DNA of 64,000 nt from Algoriphagus alkaliphilus (GTDB taxonomy: Bacteria; Bacteroidota; Bacteroidia; Cytophagales; Cyclobacteriaceae), in the NCBI RefSeq assembly GCF_900103735.1, contig NZ_FMXE01000024.1:1-64000 (forward strand). Direction: 5' to 3'. The first letter of the stretch is position 1. Each line of letters starts with the position of its first letter. Made by a program: the position numbers and the translations under genes. The notes under the pieces were generated by a model, which saw only the letters and a program-made list of their open reading frames with translations, did not search any database and was not told the origin of the DNA. Positions 1-8,910 of the stretch are shown in pieces.

Positions 1-23
1 TTAATCCGTATATTGGGAGAAGA

Positions 24-59
24 AAAAAGGCGACAAACCGTGAAATCGACCGCCTTTTT
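24..59. terminator. Hairpin terminator at window start
   Basis: Stem AAAAAGGCG (24-32) pairs with CGCCTTTTT (51-59) around an 18-nt loop. The A- and T-rich outer arms would let it work in either direction. It most likely ends a gene lying left of the window or the leftward aguB-aguA operon. Confidence 0.55.
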
Positions 60-191
60 AAACTAAAAAAACATTATACAAATATGGGCAAAAGGAAGAA
101 AGATCCCAATGGGGATCTACGTCCTAACCATAAATGAACTCGCTACCAGTGTTTTGGCTTGCTAAACTGACGGCTATGGCCGACGGTAGGC

Positions 192-217
192 AGGAAGTCA
201 AAGTGTCAGCCTGACAC
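192..217. repeat. Dispersed repeat with GTGTCAG/CTGACAC palindrome
   Basis: Positions 203-217 form a palindrome with 7-bp arms (GTGTCAG, CTGACAC) around one base. The stretch 195-213 (GAAGTC, then AAGTGTCAG, then CTGAC) recurs with about two mismatches near 19138-19158, inside the MITE-like element. This marks it as a dispersed intergenic repeat; it may also serve as a transcription stop beyond aguA. Confidence 0.4.
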
Positions 218-245
218 AAATTTGCCAACTGCAACTGTAAACTAC

Positions 246-1322
246 CTACTCCACAAACGGTTCCTGCTGACTCAGGCAGTGAAATGATCCCAATCCCCAG
301 ATAATGTCCGTGCTGTCAATGCCAACAACTTTTCGATCTTTGAAGCAATCGCTCAGAATATCCAAAGCCTTTTGGTCATTTTTATCCCGGAAGGTCGGAA
401 CTACCACGACCTCATTTCCAATGTAGAAATTAGCATAGGAAGCCGGAAGTCGCTGTTCCTCCCAAATCACCATCCCCGGCATCGGGAGCTCCACAATATT
501 GAGTTGCTTTCCGTCTTCCAGCCGCATCTTTTTCAAAAGCTTCAGATTCTCCTCCAGAATTTCATGGTTTTCGTCTGACTTGTTTTTCTCAATCACCGTG
601 ACCACCGTATCTGCATTTACAAATCGGGTGATGTCATCGATATGTCCATCCGTATCGTCTCCAATGATCCCATCTCCTACCCAAAGAATATGGTTTACTC
701 CATAGTAATCTCGAAGGTATTTTTCGATCTGAGATTGGTTCAGGGTTGGGTTTCGGTTCTCATTTAGCAGACAAGCCTTGGAAGTAAGCAGGGTTCCTTT
801 TCCGTTGAATTCCACCGAACCACCTTCCATGACGATCCCTGGTCGAAAGCTGGGAATGCCCAAATGCGTCGCTATGTGCAGTGGAATCATGTTATCCAGA
901 TCGTGGGGAGGATATTTCTCACCCCAGGCATTGTACTCCCACTTCACCAAAGCCTTTTTGTATTCAGCCTCTGGATTAATTAGAAATGCAGGACCATGAT
1001 CCCGGCACCAAGCGTCATTGGTTGGAAATAAGTGAAAAGTCACATTACTGAGTTTCACTCCAGCTTCCTTCAGGTGCTTCAGGGCGAAAGCTTTCATTTC
1101 GGAATCGGCCACATTGATATTAACCTTCTGACTTGCAGCTAATTCTTTGACAAATTGGGAATAAGGCGCATAGATCGTATCGATTTTTCCCGGCCAGCTT
1201 TCTTCCTTGTGCGGCCAACTCAGCCACATGGATTCCTGGGGTGCAAATTCCGCAGGGAAATAGTAGCCCAATTCTGCCGGAGTCGCTGCTCCGGATCTGG
1301 CAAGTTCAAAAACGTCTCTCAT
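246..1322 (-). CDS. aguA: Agmatine deiminase
   Basis: Cytoplasmic enzyme that hydrolyses agmatine to N-carbamoylputrescine and ammonia, the second step of the arginine decarboxylase route to putrescine. The 358-residue protein has normal length for the PAD_porph / guanidino-group-modifying family. Visible landmarks are NDAWCRDHGPAF (102-113), EGGSVEFNGKG (166-176), the catalytic-His segment GDDTDGHIDD (221-230, His227) and the C-terminal nucleophile segment WGLGSFHCLSQQEP with Cys349. It starts two bases after the stop of aguB, so both are surely one transcript. The first 15 residues before AELGYYFPAEF look unlike homologues; a start further in is possible, but the tight spacing favours this ATG. 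Bacterial peptidylarginine deiminases share the fold, but the aguB neighbour points to agmatine. Confidence 0.95.
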   Translation of the reverse strand: MRDVFELARSGAATPAELGYYFPAEFAPQESMWLSWPHKEESWPGKIDTIYAPYSQFVKELAASQKVNINVADSEMKAFALKHLKEAGVKLSNVTFHLFPTNDAWCRDHGPAFLINPEAEYKKALVKWEYNAWGEKYPPHDLDNMIPLHIATHLGIPSFRPGIVMEGGSVEFNGKGTLLTSKACLLNENRNPTLNQSQIEKYLRDYYGVNHILWVGDGIIGDDTDGHIDDITRFVNADTVVTVIEKNKSDENHEILEENLKLLKKMRLEDGKQLNIVELPMPGMVIWEEQRLPASYANFYIGNEVVVVPTFRDKNDQKALDILSDCFKDRKVVGIDSTDIIWGLGSFHCLSQQEPFVE

Positions 1323-1324
1323 GC

Positions 1325-2200
1325 CTATTCTTCGTCGAGGTAGCGCTTTGTAATCGGTGCATAGGAGTCAATGCGACGGTCTCTCAGGAATGGCCAATGC
1401 GTGCGGTAGCGATCCGAACCTGTCAGATCCAACTCCTCCACATGAATCTCTTCTTCCAAGTGAGGGGCTTTGTAGGTTACTCTTCCAAAAGCATTGGACA
1501 CAAAAGACCCTCCCCAAAACTGCATCGGACCTTCGATGCCGGTTCGATTTACTGAAACGACAGGAATACCGTTTGCCACAGAATGCGAACGCTGAATCGT
1601 CTGCCAGGCATTGTATTGATCATCATTCGTCTGTTCATCCTGATGCAGGGCCCAGCCGATGGCGGTAGGATACACCAAGAAGTCGGCACCTTTCAAAGCT
1701 GTAATTCGTGCTGCTTCCGGATACCACTGATCCCAGCAGATGAGGACGCCGATTTTGCCAAATTTGGTTGGGAAAACCTTGTAGCCTAGATCTCCGGGAG
1801 TGAAGTAAAACTTCTCAAAATAGCCAGGATCGTCAGGAATATGCATTTTTCGGTATTTGCCGAGGTAGGTTCCGTCAGCATCCAAAACAGCCGTGGTGTT
1901 ATGGTAAAGTCCTTCCGCTCTTTTCTCAAAAAGTGAAGCTACGATCACCACTCCAAATTCTTTTGCAAGGTCTCCCATGGTATCTGTAGAAGGGCCGGGG
2001 ATAGCTTCGGCAAGGAGGAAATTGTCGTAATCCTCTACATCACAGAAGTAGAGCGATCTAAAAAGCTCCTGCAAGACAATGACTTGAGCACCCTTTTGGG
2101 CGGCAGTGCGAATGCCTGCGATGGTTTTTTCCATATTTTCGGCCACATTCCCAGAGCAACTGAGTTGGACCATACCTACTTTGACGGTTTTATTTGACAC
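1325..2200 (-). CDS. aguB: N-carbamoylputrescine amidase
   Basis: Nitrilase-superfamily amidase that converts N-carbamoylputrescine to putrescine, CO2 and ammonia. The 291-residue protein carries the Glu-Lys-Cys triad: Glu45 in VLQELF, Lys118 in KYRKMHIPDD, and Cys155 in GVLICWDQWYPEAAR. The segment GYFEKFYFTPGD (126-137) is typical of plant and bacterial carbamoylputrescine amidases. It is the first gene of a two-gene operon with aguA, and the product of aguA is its substrate, so this pair makes a complete agmatine-to-putrescine module. No arginine decarboxylase is present in the window. Confidence 0.95.
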   Translation of the reverse strand: MSNKTVKVGMVQLSCSGNVAENMEKTIAGIRTAAQKGAQVIVLQELFRSLYFCDVEDYDNFLLAEAIPGPSTDTMGDLAKEFGVVIVASLFEKRAEGLYHNTTAVLDADGTYLGKYRKMHIPDDPGYFEKFYFTPGDLGYKVFPTKFGKIGVLICWDQWYPEAARITALKGADFLVYPTAIGWALHQDEQTNDDQYNAWQTIQRSHSVANGIPVVSVNRTGIEGPMQFWGGSFVSNAFGRVTYKAPHLEEEIHVEELDLTGSDRYRTHWPFLRDRRIDSYAPITKRYLDEE

Positions 2201-2572
2201 GGCTAAGGCGTTTTTGATTCAGGTGCAAAGATACCTTGGGTGGGGGGGAATGGCAAATGAGTTTCGGGATTGTAAAATTGGAAAATTGAAAAATTGGAAA
2301 ATTGCTGCTATCTATCTTTTATAATCTCAAAAAAAACGAAAGCTTATTTACTCAGCGGTACTTTTGGTTGGAAAAATTCGTAGCGGATGTTTTATTAGTG
2401 TTCCATCGGAAAGCTAGATGGTTATTTAACACCAGACGTTCCTACGGAACGACCGATCCAACTCCCTGCCATTGATCCACCAACCTAACCTTCCTACAGA
2501 AGGAAATCTTAGACCCAAACTTACCACGACACCATTGATTTTCAATGACTTTTCAATGAGAGTTTCCCCTCT
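2201..2572. other. Intergenic stretch with iterated words, no gene
   Basis: I see no credible coding region. It holds an iterated AT-rich word (units of the type AAAATTG / GGAAAATTG) at 2269-2304 that recurs at 55330-55366, and short hairpins such as GTTCC-TAC-GGAAC near 2434-2446 and CTTC-CTACA-GAAG near 2490-2504. These look like degenerate dispersed repeats. Confidence 0.5.
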
Positions 2573-3007
2573 CTATGCAAAATGGATTTGCTTTAAATCG
2601 TTTGCCAAGCGATGAAGACCTTCCTGAATCTGTTGGGCTTTCGCATCGGATAAGGGAATTATTCCACTGCTAATCTTTCGCATCATACTGGCGTTCATAC
2701 CAATGTAATTAGCAAATTCGCTTTTGTTCAGGATAGGATATTGCTCGAAAAACTGCTTAACATCGAGAAAGTATTCCACTTTCGCATTTTTTAGAAACTC
2801 AGCTTCTGCATTCTTCCCCGTTTCCTTCAAGTAATCGACTTGATACTCGATTACCTCTTCGATATTTTCTTTTAATTCCTCATACGAATCACCTACCGTG
2901 TAAATTCCTGAATGGGCTGGAGCATAGGCACTGAACCCAGATTCTGTTTTTTCAAGAATGATTTTCAAGGCATTCTCAGAGGAGGTTTGAATTGCTTTAA
3001 TGTTCAT
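2573..3007 (-). CDS. hicB: HicB-type antitoxin with DNA-binding tail
   Basis: Antitoxin partner of the adjacent HicA. The 144-residue protein has an N-terminal HicB-like half-barrel (about 1-70, with SGFSAYAPAHSGIYTVGDSYEE, the usual small-domain signature) and a C-terminal helix-turn-helix (about 95-140, KSEFANYIGMNASMMRKISSG) that should bind the operon's own promoter. The gene lies 28 bp downstream of hicA on the same strand, the standard toxin-first order of hicAB. Likely autoregulated as in other HicB-HTH antitoxins; no operator was identified. Activity of the pair is inferred from intact reading frames. Confidence 0.88.
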   Translation of the reverse strand: MNIKAIQTSSENALKIILEKTESGFSAYAPAHSGIYTVGDSYEELKENIEEVIEYQVDYLKETGKNAEAEFLKNAKVEYFLDVKQFFEQYPILNKSEFANYIGMNASMMRKISSGIIPLSDAKAQQIQEGLHRLANDLKQIHFA

Positions 3008-3035
3008 AATTTGGAATTGGTTAATGCTGTGAATA

Positions 3036-3221
3036 TCATTTCAGCCCTGCATCTTTCAGTATTGCTCTTTCTGTACCTTTTTTTAGCTCTTGGGATTGGT
3101 GTCTTGGAACCGGTATTTGTCCTGATTTGCTAGGATGTCGATACAAATCATGCTTTTTGCCATGCTTATACAGATACCATCCATCCGCAGTTAAAAGCTT
3201 GAGCAGTTCACTGATTTTCAT
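3036..3221 (-). CDS. hicA: HicA-type mRNA interferase toxin
   Basis: Small toxin (61 residues) of the YcfA/HicA family, a double-stranded-RNA-binding-like fold that cleaves mRNA when free of HicB. Diagnostic motifs are LLTADGWYLYKHGKKHDLYRHP, containing the GW and the catalytic His (in KKHDLY), then IPVPRHQSQELKKGT and the ending ILKDAGL. The length is normal. It is the first gene of the hicAB operon. The usual glycine-serine before the catalytic His is replaced by KK, which is seen in some Bacteroidota members, so activity is probable but not certain. Confidence 0.88.
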   Translation of the reverse strand: MKISELLKLLTADGWYLYKHGKKHDLYRHPSKSGQIPVPRHQSQELKKGTERAILKDAGLK

Positions 3222-3258
3222 TCCTTAATTTAAGGATCATAATTGTTACATAAAGAAA

Positions 3259-3282
3259 AAAAGGAACAATTTTGTTCCTTTT
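3259..3282. terminator. Hairpin terminator in gene-free stretch 3222-3533
   Basis: Stem AAAAGGAACAA (3259-3269) pairs with TTGTTCCTTTT (3272-3282); a second imperfect hairpin GAAGGATTTTT / AAAAATCCCTTC follows at about 3284-3315. Together they separate the permease gene from hicA. Nothing else is visible between 3222 and 3533. Confidence 0.6.
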
Positions 3283-3533
3283 GAGAAGGATTTTTCTAAA
3301 AAAATCCCTTCTAAGTGTAGTCTGCCTTTCTAAATTGAGGTCTTCGGATGCGCTGGGTGGAATTTGCAATTCAACCCTAATATTCTAACCAATTTGTAAT
3401 TGGTGCTCTCCTTTTCTAAAATCTACCACGAATACTTTTCGATACCAGGTTTTTTCTGAAGTGAGTTCTACTTTCGATTTTCCGTCCGGTCAGCTAATTG
3501 AAGCAATCAAATTAATCTGGAAGCCGGAAGTTA

Positions 3534-5888
3534 TTAACCTTCATTCTGCAGCGAATTCACCGGATTGCTCCAGGCAGCCTTGAGAGAATGGTAGCCTATA
3601 GAGATGAAGGTTAGTCCCAACACCAGAACTGCCGTAAAGAAATAGAGCGTCCAAGAGATCTCCGCATGAAAAGTATATCCCGAAAGAAACTGCTCTACAA
3701 AATACCAAGCGATTGGAAATCCCAGCCCCAAACTTACCACTACCAAGATGGCGAAATCCCTGCAGAGTAGCAGGGACAAGCTTCCTGCAGAAGCCCCCAG
3801 CACTTTGCGGATTCCCATCTCCTTGGTCCTTCGCTCTGCGGTAAACGAGGCTAAACCAAACAAACCCAAGGCTGAGATTAAACTGGCGATGCAGGTGAAA
3901 GCAAGAGAGAGCTTGCCGATAACCTGCTCGCTTTCATATTCCCGTTCAAATACTTCATCCAGAAAACTGTATTCAAAGGGGTAATCCGGATTGTGGTTTT
4001 TAAATATCGCACCGATCTGATTCACCACCGAAGGAAGAGAAGCCTCCTCGGATACTTTGAGGAAGTAGTGGTAACCCACATTTTCGGAATACATAAAAAT
4101 CATAGGCTCGATGCCATGTCTAAAATTGTCATTATGAAAGTCTTCGGTGACCCCTACGATCCGCCCTTTGCCTTGCCACATTTCCAGTTCAGTTCCCACG
4201 GCCGTCTCAGGATCCAGTCCCATGACTTCTACGGCTTTTTTGTTTATGATGTAGTTGGAAGTGTCCTGGATTCCAGCAAAGTTCCTACCCTCACGGATCG
4301 GGATATTCAGCGTAGGGATAAAGCCCTCATCACAGCGGAAAATCTTGAAGTTGATCGTGGATCGTTCCGGTTTTCCCGGCCATACAGGATCTGGAGTTGT
4401 GATCGGCACCGTGAAAATACTGTTTCCTCCAAAGGCGAAAGATGAAACGCCGGGAAGCTGGAGTAGGTCATTTTTGATGCCTGCGTAGTTCTTGACAATC
4501 CCTTCGTTTTGATCAATCACAAGAATGTTTTCTTTATCAAAACCCAGATTTCGCTCACTGATAAAGGTGATTTGCTTGTGGACAGCAATGCTCCCCACTA
4601 CTAAAATCGCTGAGGCTGCAAATTGTGCTACGACCAGCACCCGGCGCAGCCCGTTTCCGCTGTGCATGGACCGGCTGTCTCCTTTGAGAACTTTGATGGG
4701 ATTGAATCCGGATAGGACCAAAGCAGGATAGCTTCCTGAAAGTAATCCCGTGAGTAGGGTAATCGCAAAAAGAGCCAAGAGTAAAACCGGATTTCCGAGC
4801 TCAATAATGACAGCTTTGCCAGTCAATTCATTGAAAAATGGCAGAAGCAACTGCACCAGTAATAAGGCGAAGATCAGAGCAATCCAGGAAAGCAGGACTG
4901 ATTCCGTAATAAACTGGAGTATCAGTTCTCCTCGCTTTGCTCCGATGGACTTGCGGATACCGACTTCACGGCCACGGGTTCCGGCTCTGGCAGTGGCCAG
5001 ATTGATGAAGTTGATGCAGGCCATCAGGAGGATCAGGAGTGCCACTCCACCAAAAAGATAGACCTGCTGGATTCTGCCTCCGACATTTACGCCGTTTTCA
5101 AACTTGCCGTGAAGCCAGAGATTTTCATAGGGGAAAAGAAAAGGAACACCTGTGCAATCGGCACAATTGGACTTGATTAGTCCGGCGATCTTAGAGTCAG
5201 GGTTTGGACTGTTTTCCACGAGCAAAACCGCTGCTCGGGAACCTCCGGCTTGCCAGTTTAGCATCCATGGATTTTCCTTCAGATACAGTTCAAATGGAAC
5301 GACAAAATCAAACTGATGCGAGGAATTTTCAGGGAGATTTTCAAAGACTCCGCTTACGGTCAGTTCCAGTTTTTGATCGAGACTGAGTGACTTTCCTACT
5401 GGGTTTTCCCGTGGAAAAAGTTTGTCTGCCAAGGCCTCCGAGATAACAATGGAATTGAGTTCTGCGGCATGATTTTCTGATGCACCGATTGAAAATGGAA
5501 AGTTGAAAACCTTGAAAAACGCAGAATCGGCAAAGATTCCAGTTTCGTTATAGCCGGTTGATTGGTTTCTAACCAACATTGGCGTTTCAAAGCTGTATCT
5601 GGTCGCTGCTTCGATCTCTGGAATCTCATCCAGCAGTACGTCTTTGAGCCGGGCTGGAGGAACAGGATGAGTGGAAATATTTCCGTCGGGCAGTGTACTG
5701 TTCACCATGACGCTGTAAATGCGGTCACCATTCTCGAAAAAACGATCATAGGACACTTCATCCAGGATCCACAGGAGGATAAAAATACTCACTGCGATAC
5801 CTGAAGTTAGTCCGAGGATATTAATAAGGGTATAACCCCGCTGACGAAGCAGATTTCTAAAAGATGTCTTCAGGTAATTTTTCCACAT
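3534..5888 (-). CDS. MacB/FtsX-type ABC transporter permease
   Basis: Inner-membrane permease subunit (784 residues) with two repeats of periplasmic domain plus FtsX domain. A first membrane helix lies at about 21-43, followed by a MacB-type periplasmic domain (about 45-245), a three-helix FtsX block (about 275-395), a further helix near 415-435, a second periplasmic domain, and a final FtsX block (about 660-775). Conserved text includes REVGIRKSIGAKRGEL in the first and RRTKEMGIRKVLGAS in the second FtsX unit. Such permeases are numerous in Bacteroidota and usually work with a LolD/MacB-like ATPase encoded elsewhere; none is adjacent. The substrate cannot be read from the sequence; small-molecule, peptide or lipoprotein export and mechanotransmission are all known for the family. 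Confidence 0.9.
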   Translation of the reverse strand: MWKNYLKTSFRNLLRQRGYTLINILGLTSGIAVSIFILLWILDEVSYDRFFENGDRIYSVMVNSTLPDGNISTHPVPPARLKDVLLDEIPEIEAATRYSFETPMLVRNQSTGYNETGIFADSAFFKVFNFPFSIGASENHAAELNSIVISEALADKLFPRENPVGKSLSLDQKLELTVSGVFENLPENSSHQFDFVVPFELYLKENPWMLNWQAGGSRAAVLLVENSPNPDSKIAGLIKSNCADCTGVPFLFPYENLWLHGKFENGVNVGGRIQQVYLFGGVALLILLMACINFINLATARAGTRGREVGIRKSIGAKRGELILQFITESVLLSWIALIFALLLVQLLLPFFNELTGKAVIIELGNPVLLLALFAITLLTGLLSGSYPALVLSGFNPIKVLKGDSRSMHSGNGLRRVLVVAQFAASAILVVGSIAVHKQITFISERNLGFDKENILVIDQNEGIVKNYAGIKNDLLQLPGVSSFAFGGNSIFTVPITTPDPVWPGKPERSTINFKIFRCDEGFIPTLNIPIREGRNFAGIQDTSNYIINKKAVEVMGLDPETAVGTELEMWQGKGRIVGVTEDFHNDNFRHGIEPMIFMYSENVGYHYFLKVSEEASLPSVVNQIGAIFKNHNPDYPFEYSFLDEVFEREYESEQVIGKLSLAFTCIASLISALGLFGLASFTAERRTKEMGIRKVLGASAGSLSLLLCRDFAILVVVSLGLGFPIAWYFVEQFLSGYTFHAEISWTLYFFTAVLVLGLTFISIGYHSLKAAWSNPVNSLQNEG

Positions 5889-6126
5889 TGAATTTTCGGA
5901 TTTGGACTGGAATTCGAGTTTTAGTCAGTGGTTGAGCCAAAGCCATGCCTGTTCAAAAAGGCCAAGACGCAATAATAAGGCATATTTGAAAACGTTGGAT
6001 AATTTTTCAACGGACAATATTGTTCGATTTTGGGAAATAAATAAAGGTAAAGTATCCCAAAGAAAAGCACTTGATTTTCCTCTTAGCGCCCCTGAAAAGG
6101 TGTAGTTCTTTATAAATGGTTGGATC

Positions 6127-6215
6127 CAGGAAAAGAATGTATCAAAATCAATCAGGAAGTGATGGATTCTGAACTCAATCATTCGGATAGGAATATTGCT
6201 TTAGGATATTTTTAA
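6127..6215 (+). pseudogene. Displaced fragment of a glutaminase gene
   Basis: Forward-strand translation from 6127 reads PGKECIKINQEVMDSELN followed by HSDRNIALGYF and a stop at 6213-6215. The first 46 or so bases match the glutaminase gene at about 8788-8835 with about four differences, all at third positions or silent-looking. The HSDRN.AL.Y continuation is normal glutaminase sequence and is exactly what the larger glutaminase copy at 8359-8910 lacks. No start or flanking glutaminase coding is present, so this is a relic of a second, slightly diverged copy or of a rearranged segment. Confidence 0.75.
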
Positions 6216-6241
6216 GCTAATTGACATCACTGCGGATCATC

Positions 6242-7334
6242 CTATAAATTATCAACGATCACCTCCGCAATGCCACCCTTGTCCAATCCGAGGTATAATC
6301 TGTCCTGATTTCCTGAGCGGATAACCTTTAAATCCCAAACTCCGCCTCGTGCAATTTGGGGGAAAGCTGTAGTCTCCCACGTCAGTCCCTTGTCTTTACT
6401 GTGATAAATCTCCAGTATTTGCCGCTCCATGGCTTTTTTCCATTTGGCCGCATAAATAATATTGGAATTGCCGGGGCTTATCCCAATTCCAAAAAAGAAA
6501 TGAGATTCTGCATGTCTATCAATCAGCGTCTTCCAGGTTTTTCCATTATCGGTGGTTTTGGAAAGCTCCCCCTCCCAGCCTACATAAATCGTTTGAGGAT
6601 TGTCACGGTCAATCACGATTTCTTTGACCACAGTTGGATTTGGTACTAAGTCATTCCAGGATTTTTCTTCCCTGTCATTTTTTAGGTGAACAAGGTAACC
6701 ATTTTCGATAGGGCCCTGACCTCCTACCCACAGCTCATTGGGAAGGATCGGGTTTAAGGCCATGTTCATAGAGGGTTGGGCTACCATTCCCCATTCTCCC
6801 CAAATCGGTTGCCATGTCTTACCTCTATCCAGAGATTTCGCGATCACTGATTGTCCGGTTGCATATAAGTGATTGGGGTGGCCCAGAACCTCCTCAAAAT
6901 CACTAAGCCCATCTCTAAATCGAGGGTCCGATCCTCCAAAATTGGATTCGAAAACACTCCAGGTGTTTCCCGTGTCATTCGTCTTGTACAACTTGGAAAC
7001 TAAGCCTTCATTCTCTTTTAGATTGACTACAGATGACAAAATTTCAGAATCAGTAAATGGTGGAGGTCAAGCACATTGTTTCCTTTCAAACCCAGCGATA
7101 TAAATTTCGAATTGGTGGACTTGAGATTTTTCCCATAAACCCCATCTGAGGTAGCCGCAAAGATCCAGTCATTTTTGATCAGCAGTTCATTTATTGTGAT
7201 CCCATTTAGTTCGTGTGAAACCAAGGTAAATGGACCGGTTTTAATTGGTGTAAATTCAGCATCTTCGCTGCATCCCCACAAAAAACAACTAGGGATAGGG
7301 TACTGAGTAGCAGTTTAAATTTTTTCCTTTTCAT
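6242..7334 (-). pseudogene. Broken BNR/sialidase-like propeller lipoprotein gene
   Basis: The reading frame is split into three. The ATG at 7334 opens a lipoprotein signal (MKRKKFKLLLSTLSLVV); one extra T in the six-base run at 7280-7285 would join it in frame to LWGCSEDAEFTPI, giving a proper lipobox. That frame runs to about 7027, and a second frameshift between about 7040 and 7085 is needed to enter the 265-residue C-terminal frame ending at 6242. The body has repeated sialidase/photosystem-II-assembly blades (KTNDTGNTWSVFE, KSLDRGKTWQPIW, KTTDNGKTWKTLI, HSKDKGLTWETT), each an S/T-x-D-x-G-x-T-W Asp-box. Intact, it would be an outer-surface beta-propeller. Homopolymer sequencing error could explain the first shift but less easily the second. 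Confidence 0.8.
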
Positions 7335-7431
7335 TGCGATTGGTTTTGTTTTCACCGTCTAAATCGAATATGTGTATTCGGTTAGCTGCACGTACCCAAA
7401 TAAAGGTAGAATTAAGTTCCAATTGAATGTG

Positions 7432-7460
7432 CTGTGGACTGTTGACAGTCGTCTGTGGAC
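7432..7460 (+). repeat. 29-bp dispersed repeat, copy 1
   Basis: This 29-bp sequence is itself a near inverted repeat (CTGTGGAC at both ends as CTGTGGAC...GTCTGTGGAC words). Its reverse complement occurs at 62673-62701 with a single mismatch, 55 kb away. It sits in the 311-bp gene-free gap 7335-7645. Confidence 0.7.
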
Positions 7461-7517
7461 GTGTATCCGCATACAAAATACCCCAAATCTAGTCCACGTG
7501 CATCAGTGCGGATACAC
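7461..7517. repeat. 11-bp inverted repeat
   Basis: GTGTATCCGCA (7461-7471) and TGCGGATACAC (7507-7517) are perfect inverted copies separated by 35 bp, directly after the 29-bp dispersed repeat. It may be an end of a decayed element or an extended hairpin; no gene follows on the forward strand. Confidence 0.5.
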
Positions 7518-7645
7518 ATAAAATCGAATGACAGAATCAATATGCTACACCAAGAGGCAAAAAATTCATATCAATGGAATCCTTGCAAGCCAATTATTAC
7601 AAAAGCCCCAATTAGAAGTCCCAGTCTTTATTATTCTAAAATCAT

Positions 7646-7936
7646 TCAGATGAAATTTTTGTAATCTCTGCTCTGATGCAAAATCCTAACAATCAAAATC
7701 CCTTCCTCTTCAATAAGATAAAAAATCAGATGGGACTTGTAAATAAACTCCCTTAAACCTCGATACAAAAAATTGGATTCTTTTCCCAAATAAAGGAATT
7801 GAGCCAAATTCAATAAAGTTTCTTCTAACCCTGCGGTATATCTTCCCGCTTGAGAATATCCAAATTGCAAGATCCCATAGGTGTAAATTTCAGTAAGATC
7901 TTCCTCAGCCTTTACCGATAACCTATAGCTTGCCAT
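7646..7936 (-). CDS. parE: ParE/RelE-family toxin
   Basis: Toxin of 96 residues in the RelE/ParE superfamily. The start YRLSVKAEEDLTEIYTYGILQFG is the classic ParE helix hairpin, followed by GRYTAGLEETLLNLAQFLYLGKES, and the beta-sheet core FIYKSHLIFYLIEEEGILIVRILHQSRD that ends in the conserved R-I-L-H-x-x-x-D motif. ParE toxins usually poison DNA gyrase, while RelE relatives cut mRNA; the sequence looks closer to ParE. The gene overlaps the upstream antitoxin frame by 14 bp, the normal arrangement for translational coupling. Confidence 0.88.
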   Translation of the reverse strand: MASYRLSVKAEEDLTEIYTYGILQFGYSQAGRYTAGLEETLLNLAQFLYLGKESNFLYRGLREFIYKSHLIFYLIEEEGILIVRILHQSRDYKNFI

Positions 7937-8180
7937 CAGCCCTCAACTGAACTTCTACGTTTTTAAGAATATCGGAAAAAGACTTGGTCGATACACCCGA
8001 GTCTATTCCCTCCTGAATTGCAATTTTCAAATCTTGAAATTTACTTTTTCGATCTTGGTCTTGGCGAATAAGATGTCGAATGTATTCAGACTCATTGGTA
8101 AAATCCCCACCTTCAATTTGAGCTTTGATCCATAAATCCTGTTGATCTGTGAAAGTCAATGTTTTTCTAATTGTAGACAT
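7923..8180 (-). CDS. parD: ParD-type ribbon-helix-helix antitoxin
   Basis: Antitoxin of 85 residues. The N-terminal half (MSTIRKTLTFTDQQDLWIKAQIEGGDFTNESEYIRHLIRQ) is a ribbon-helix-helix DNA-binding domain: a short strand, then helix, then the S-E-Y-I-R-x-L-I helix typical of ParD/CopG. The C-terminal tail (about 50-85) would wrap around the toxin. It precedes and overlaps the toxin gene, and should repress its own operon by binding upstream of 8180. No operator was pinned down. Confidence 0.88.
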   Translation of the reverse strand: MSTIRKTLTFTDQQDLWIKAQIEGGDFTNESEYIRHLIRQDQDRKSKFQDLKIAIQEGIDSGVSTKSFSDILKNVEVQLRADGKL

Positions 8181-8358
8181 AGTAAGTTAATTTACACCAA
8201 TATTCATACGATTGATGCAAATTAGTGTTTACACTTCAAAAGTCAATCAGCTCTTCTGGCTTTTCTCGAGTTTTCAAAAAAATAATTGTTCGCAGAATAT
8301 TTCGAACATATTCAACTTAGAATTTGATACTAGATAGCAAAATCACCACTTTTCCCAC

Positions 8359-8910
8359 ATGGACTATCAGGAGTTAATAGACGAAGTTTATCATGAAGTA
8401 AAATCGGCAAATCCCAGAGGAAAGCTGGCTGATTACATCCCTGAACTTGCTAGCGTGGATGGGGATAAATTTGGAATAGCACTGGTAGATTTGGAAGGAA
8501 ATATCTTCGGCGCGGGCGATTTTGAGGAACAGTTTTCCATCCAGAGTATTTCCAAAGTTTACACGCTCGCCATGGTGGCTCGTATTTTTGAAAGCAAACT
8601 CTGGTCAAGAGTAAATGTGGAGCCTAGCGGGGATCCATTTAATTCTATCGCGCAACTGGAATTTGAGAAAGGCATCCCAAGAAATCCATTTATCAATGCC
8701 GGTGCTTTGGTGATTACTGATGCCCTGACTTCTAAGTTCAAGGATCCTATTTCCGAAATAAGCAAGTTTATCAATGAAATCACAGGCAAAGAATGCATCA
8801 AAATCAACCAAGAAGTGATGGATTCTGAACTCAATGAAAAAGGAAATTCAGTTAAATCGATTATGGCTTTGGAACTGCTGACGGATAAGCTGAAGTTTTC
8901 ATTGTTTTAG
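8359..8910 (+). pseudogene. Glutaminase gene with large internal deletion
   Basis: Serine-dependent glutaminases (GlsA type) hydrolyse glutamine to glutamate and ammonia and have about 300-310 residues; this frame has 183. Residues 1-155 are a normal N-terminal half, including RGKLADYIPELA, FSIQSISKVY with the nucleophile pair Ser63 and Lys66, and GIPRNPFINAGALV. At about 156-160 the text jumps from QEVMDSEL to NEKGNSVKSIMALELLTDKLKFSLF, which is the normal glutaminase C-terminus. About 120 residues holding the second half of the active site, including the catalytic tyrosine, are absent while the frame stays open. It should be inactive. The repeated Glu-Leu-Asn-type text on both sides of the lost part suggests recombination between short repeats. 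Confidence 0.85.

Noticed and set aside
5925..6182. 85-codon minus-strand frame between the permease and the BNR pseudogene
   Set aside because: No domain or export signal; it overlaps the glutaminase relic on the other strand, so it is probably chance.
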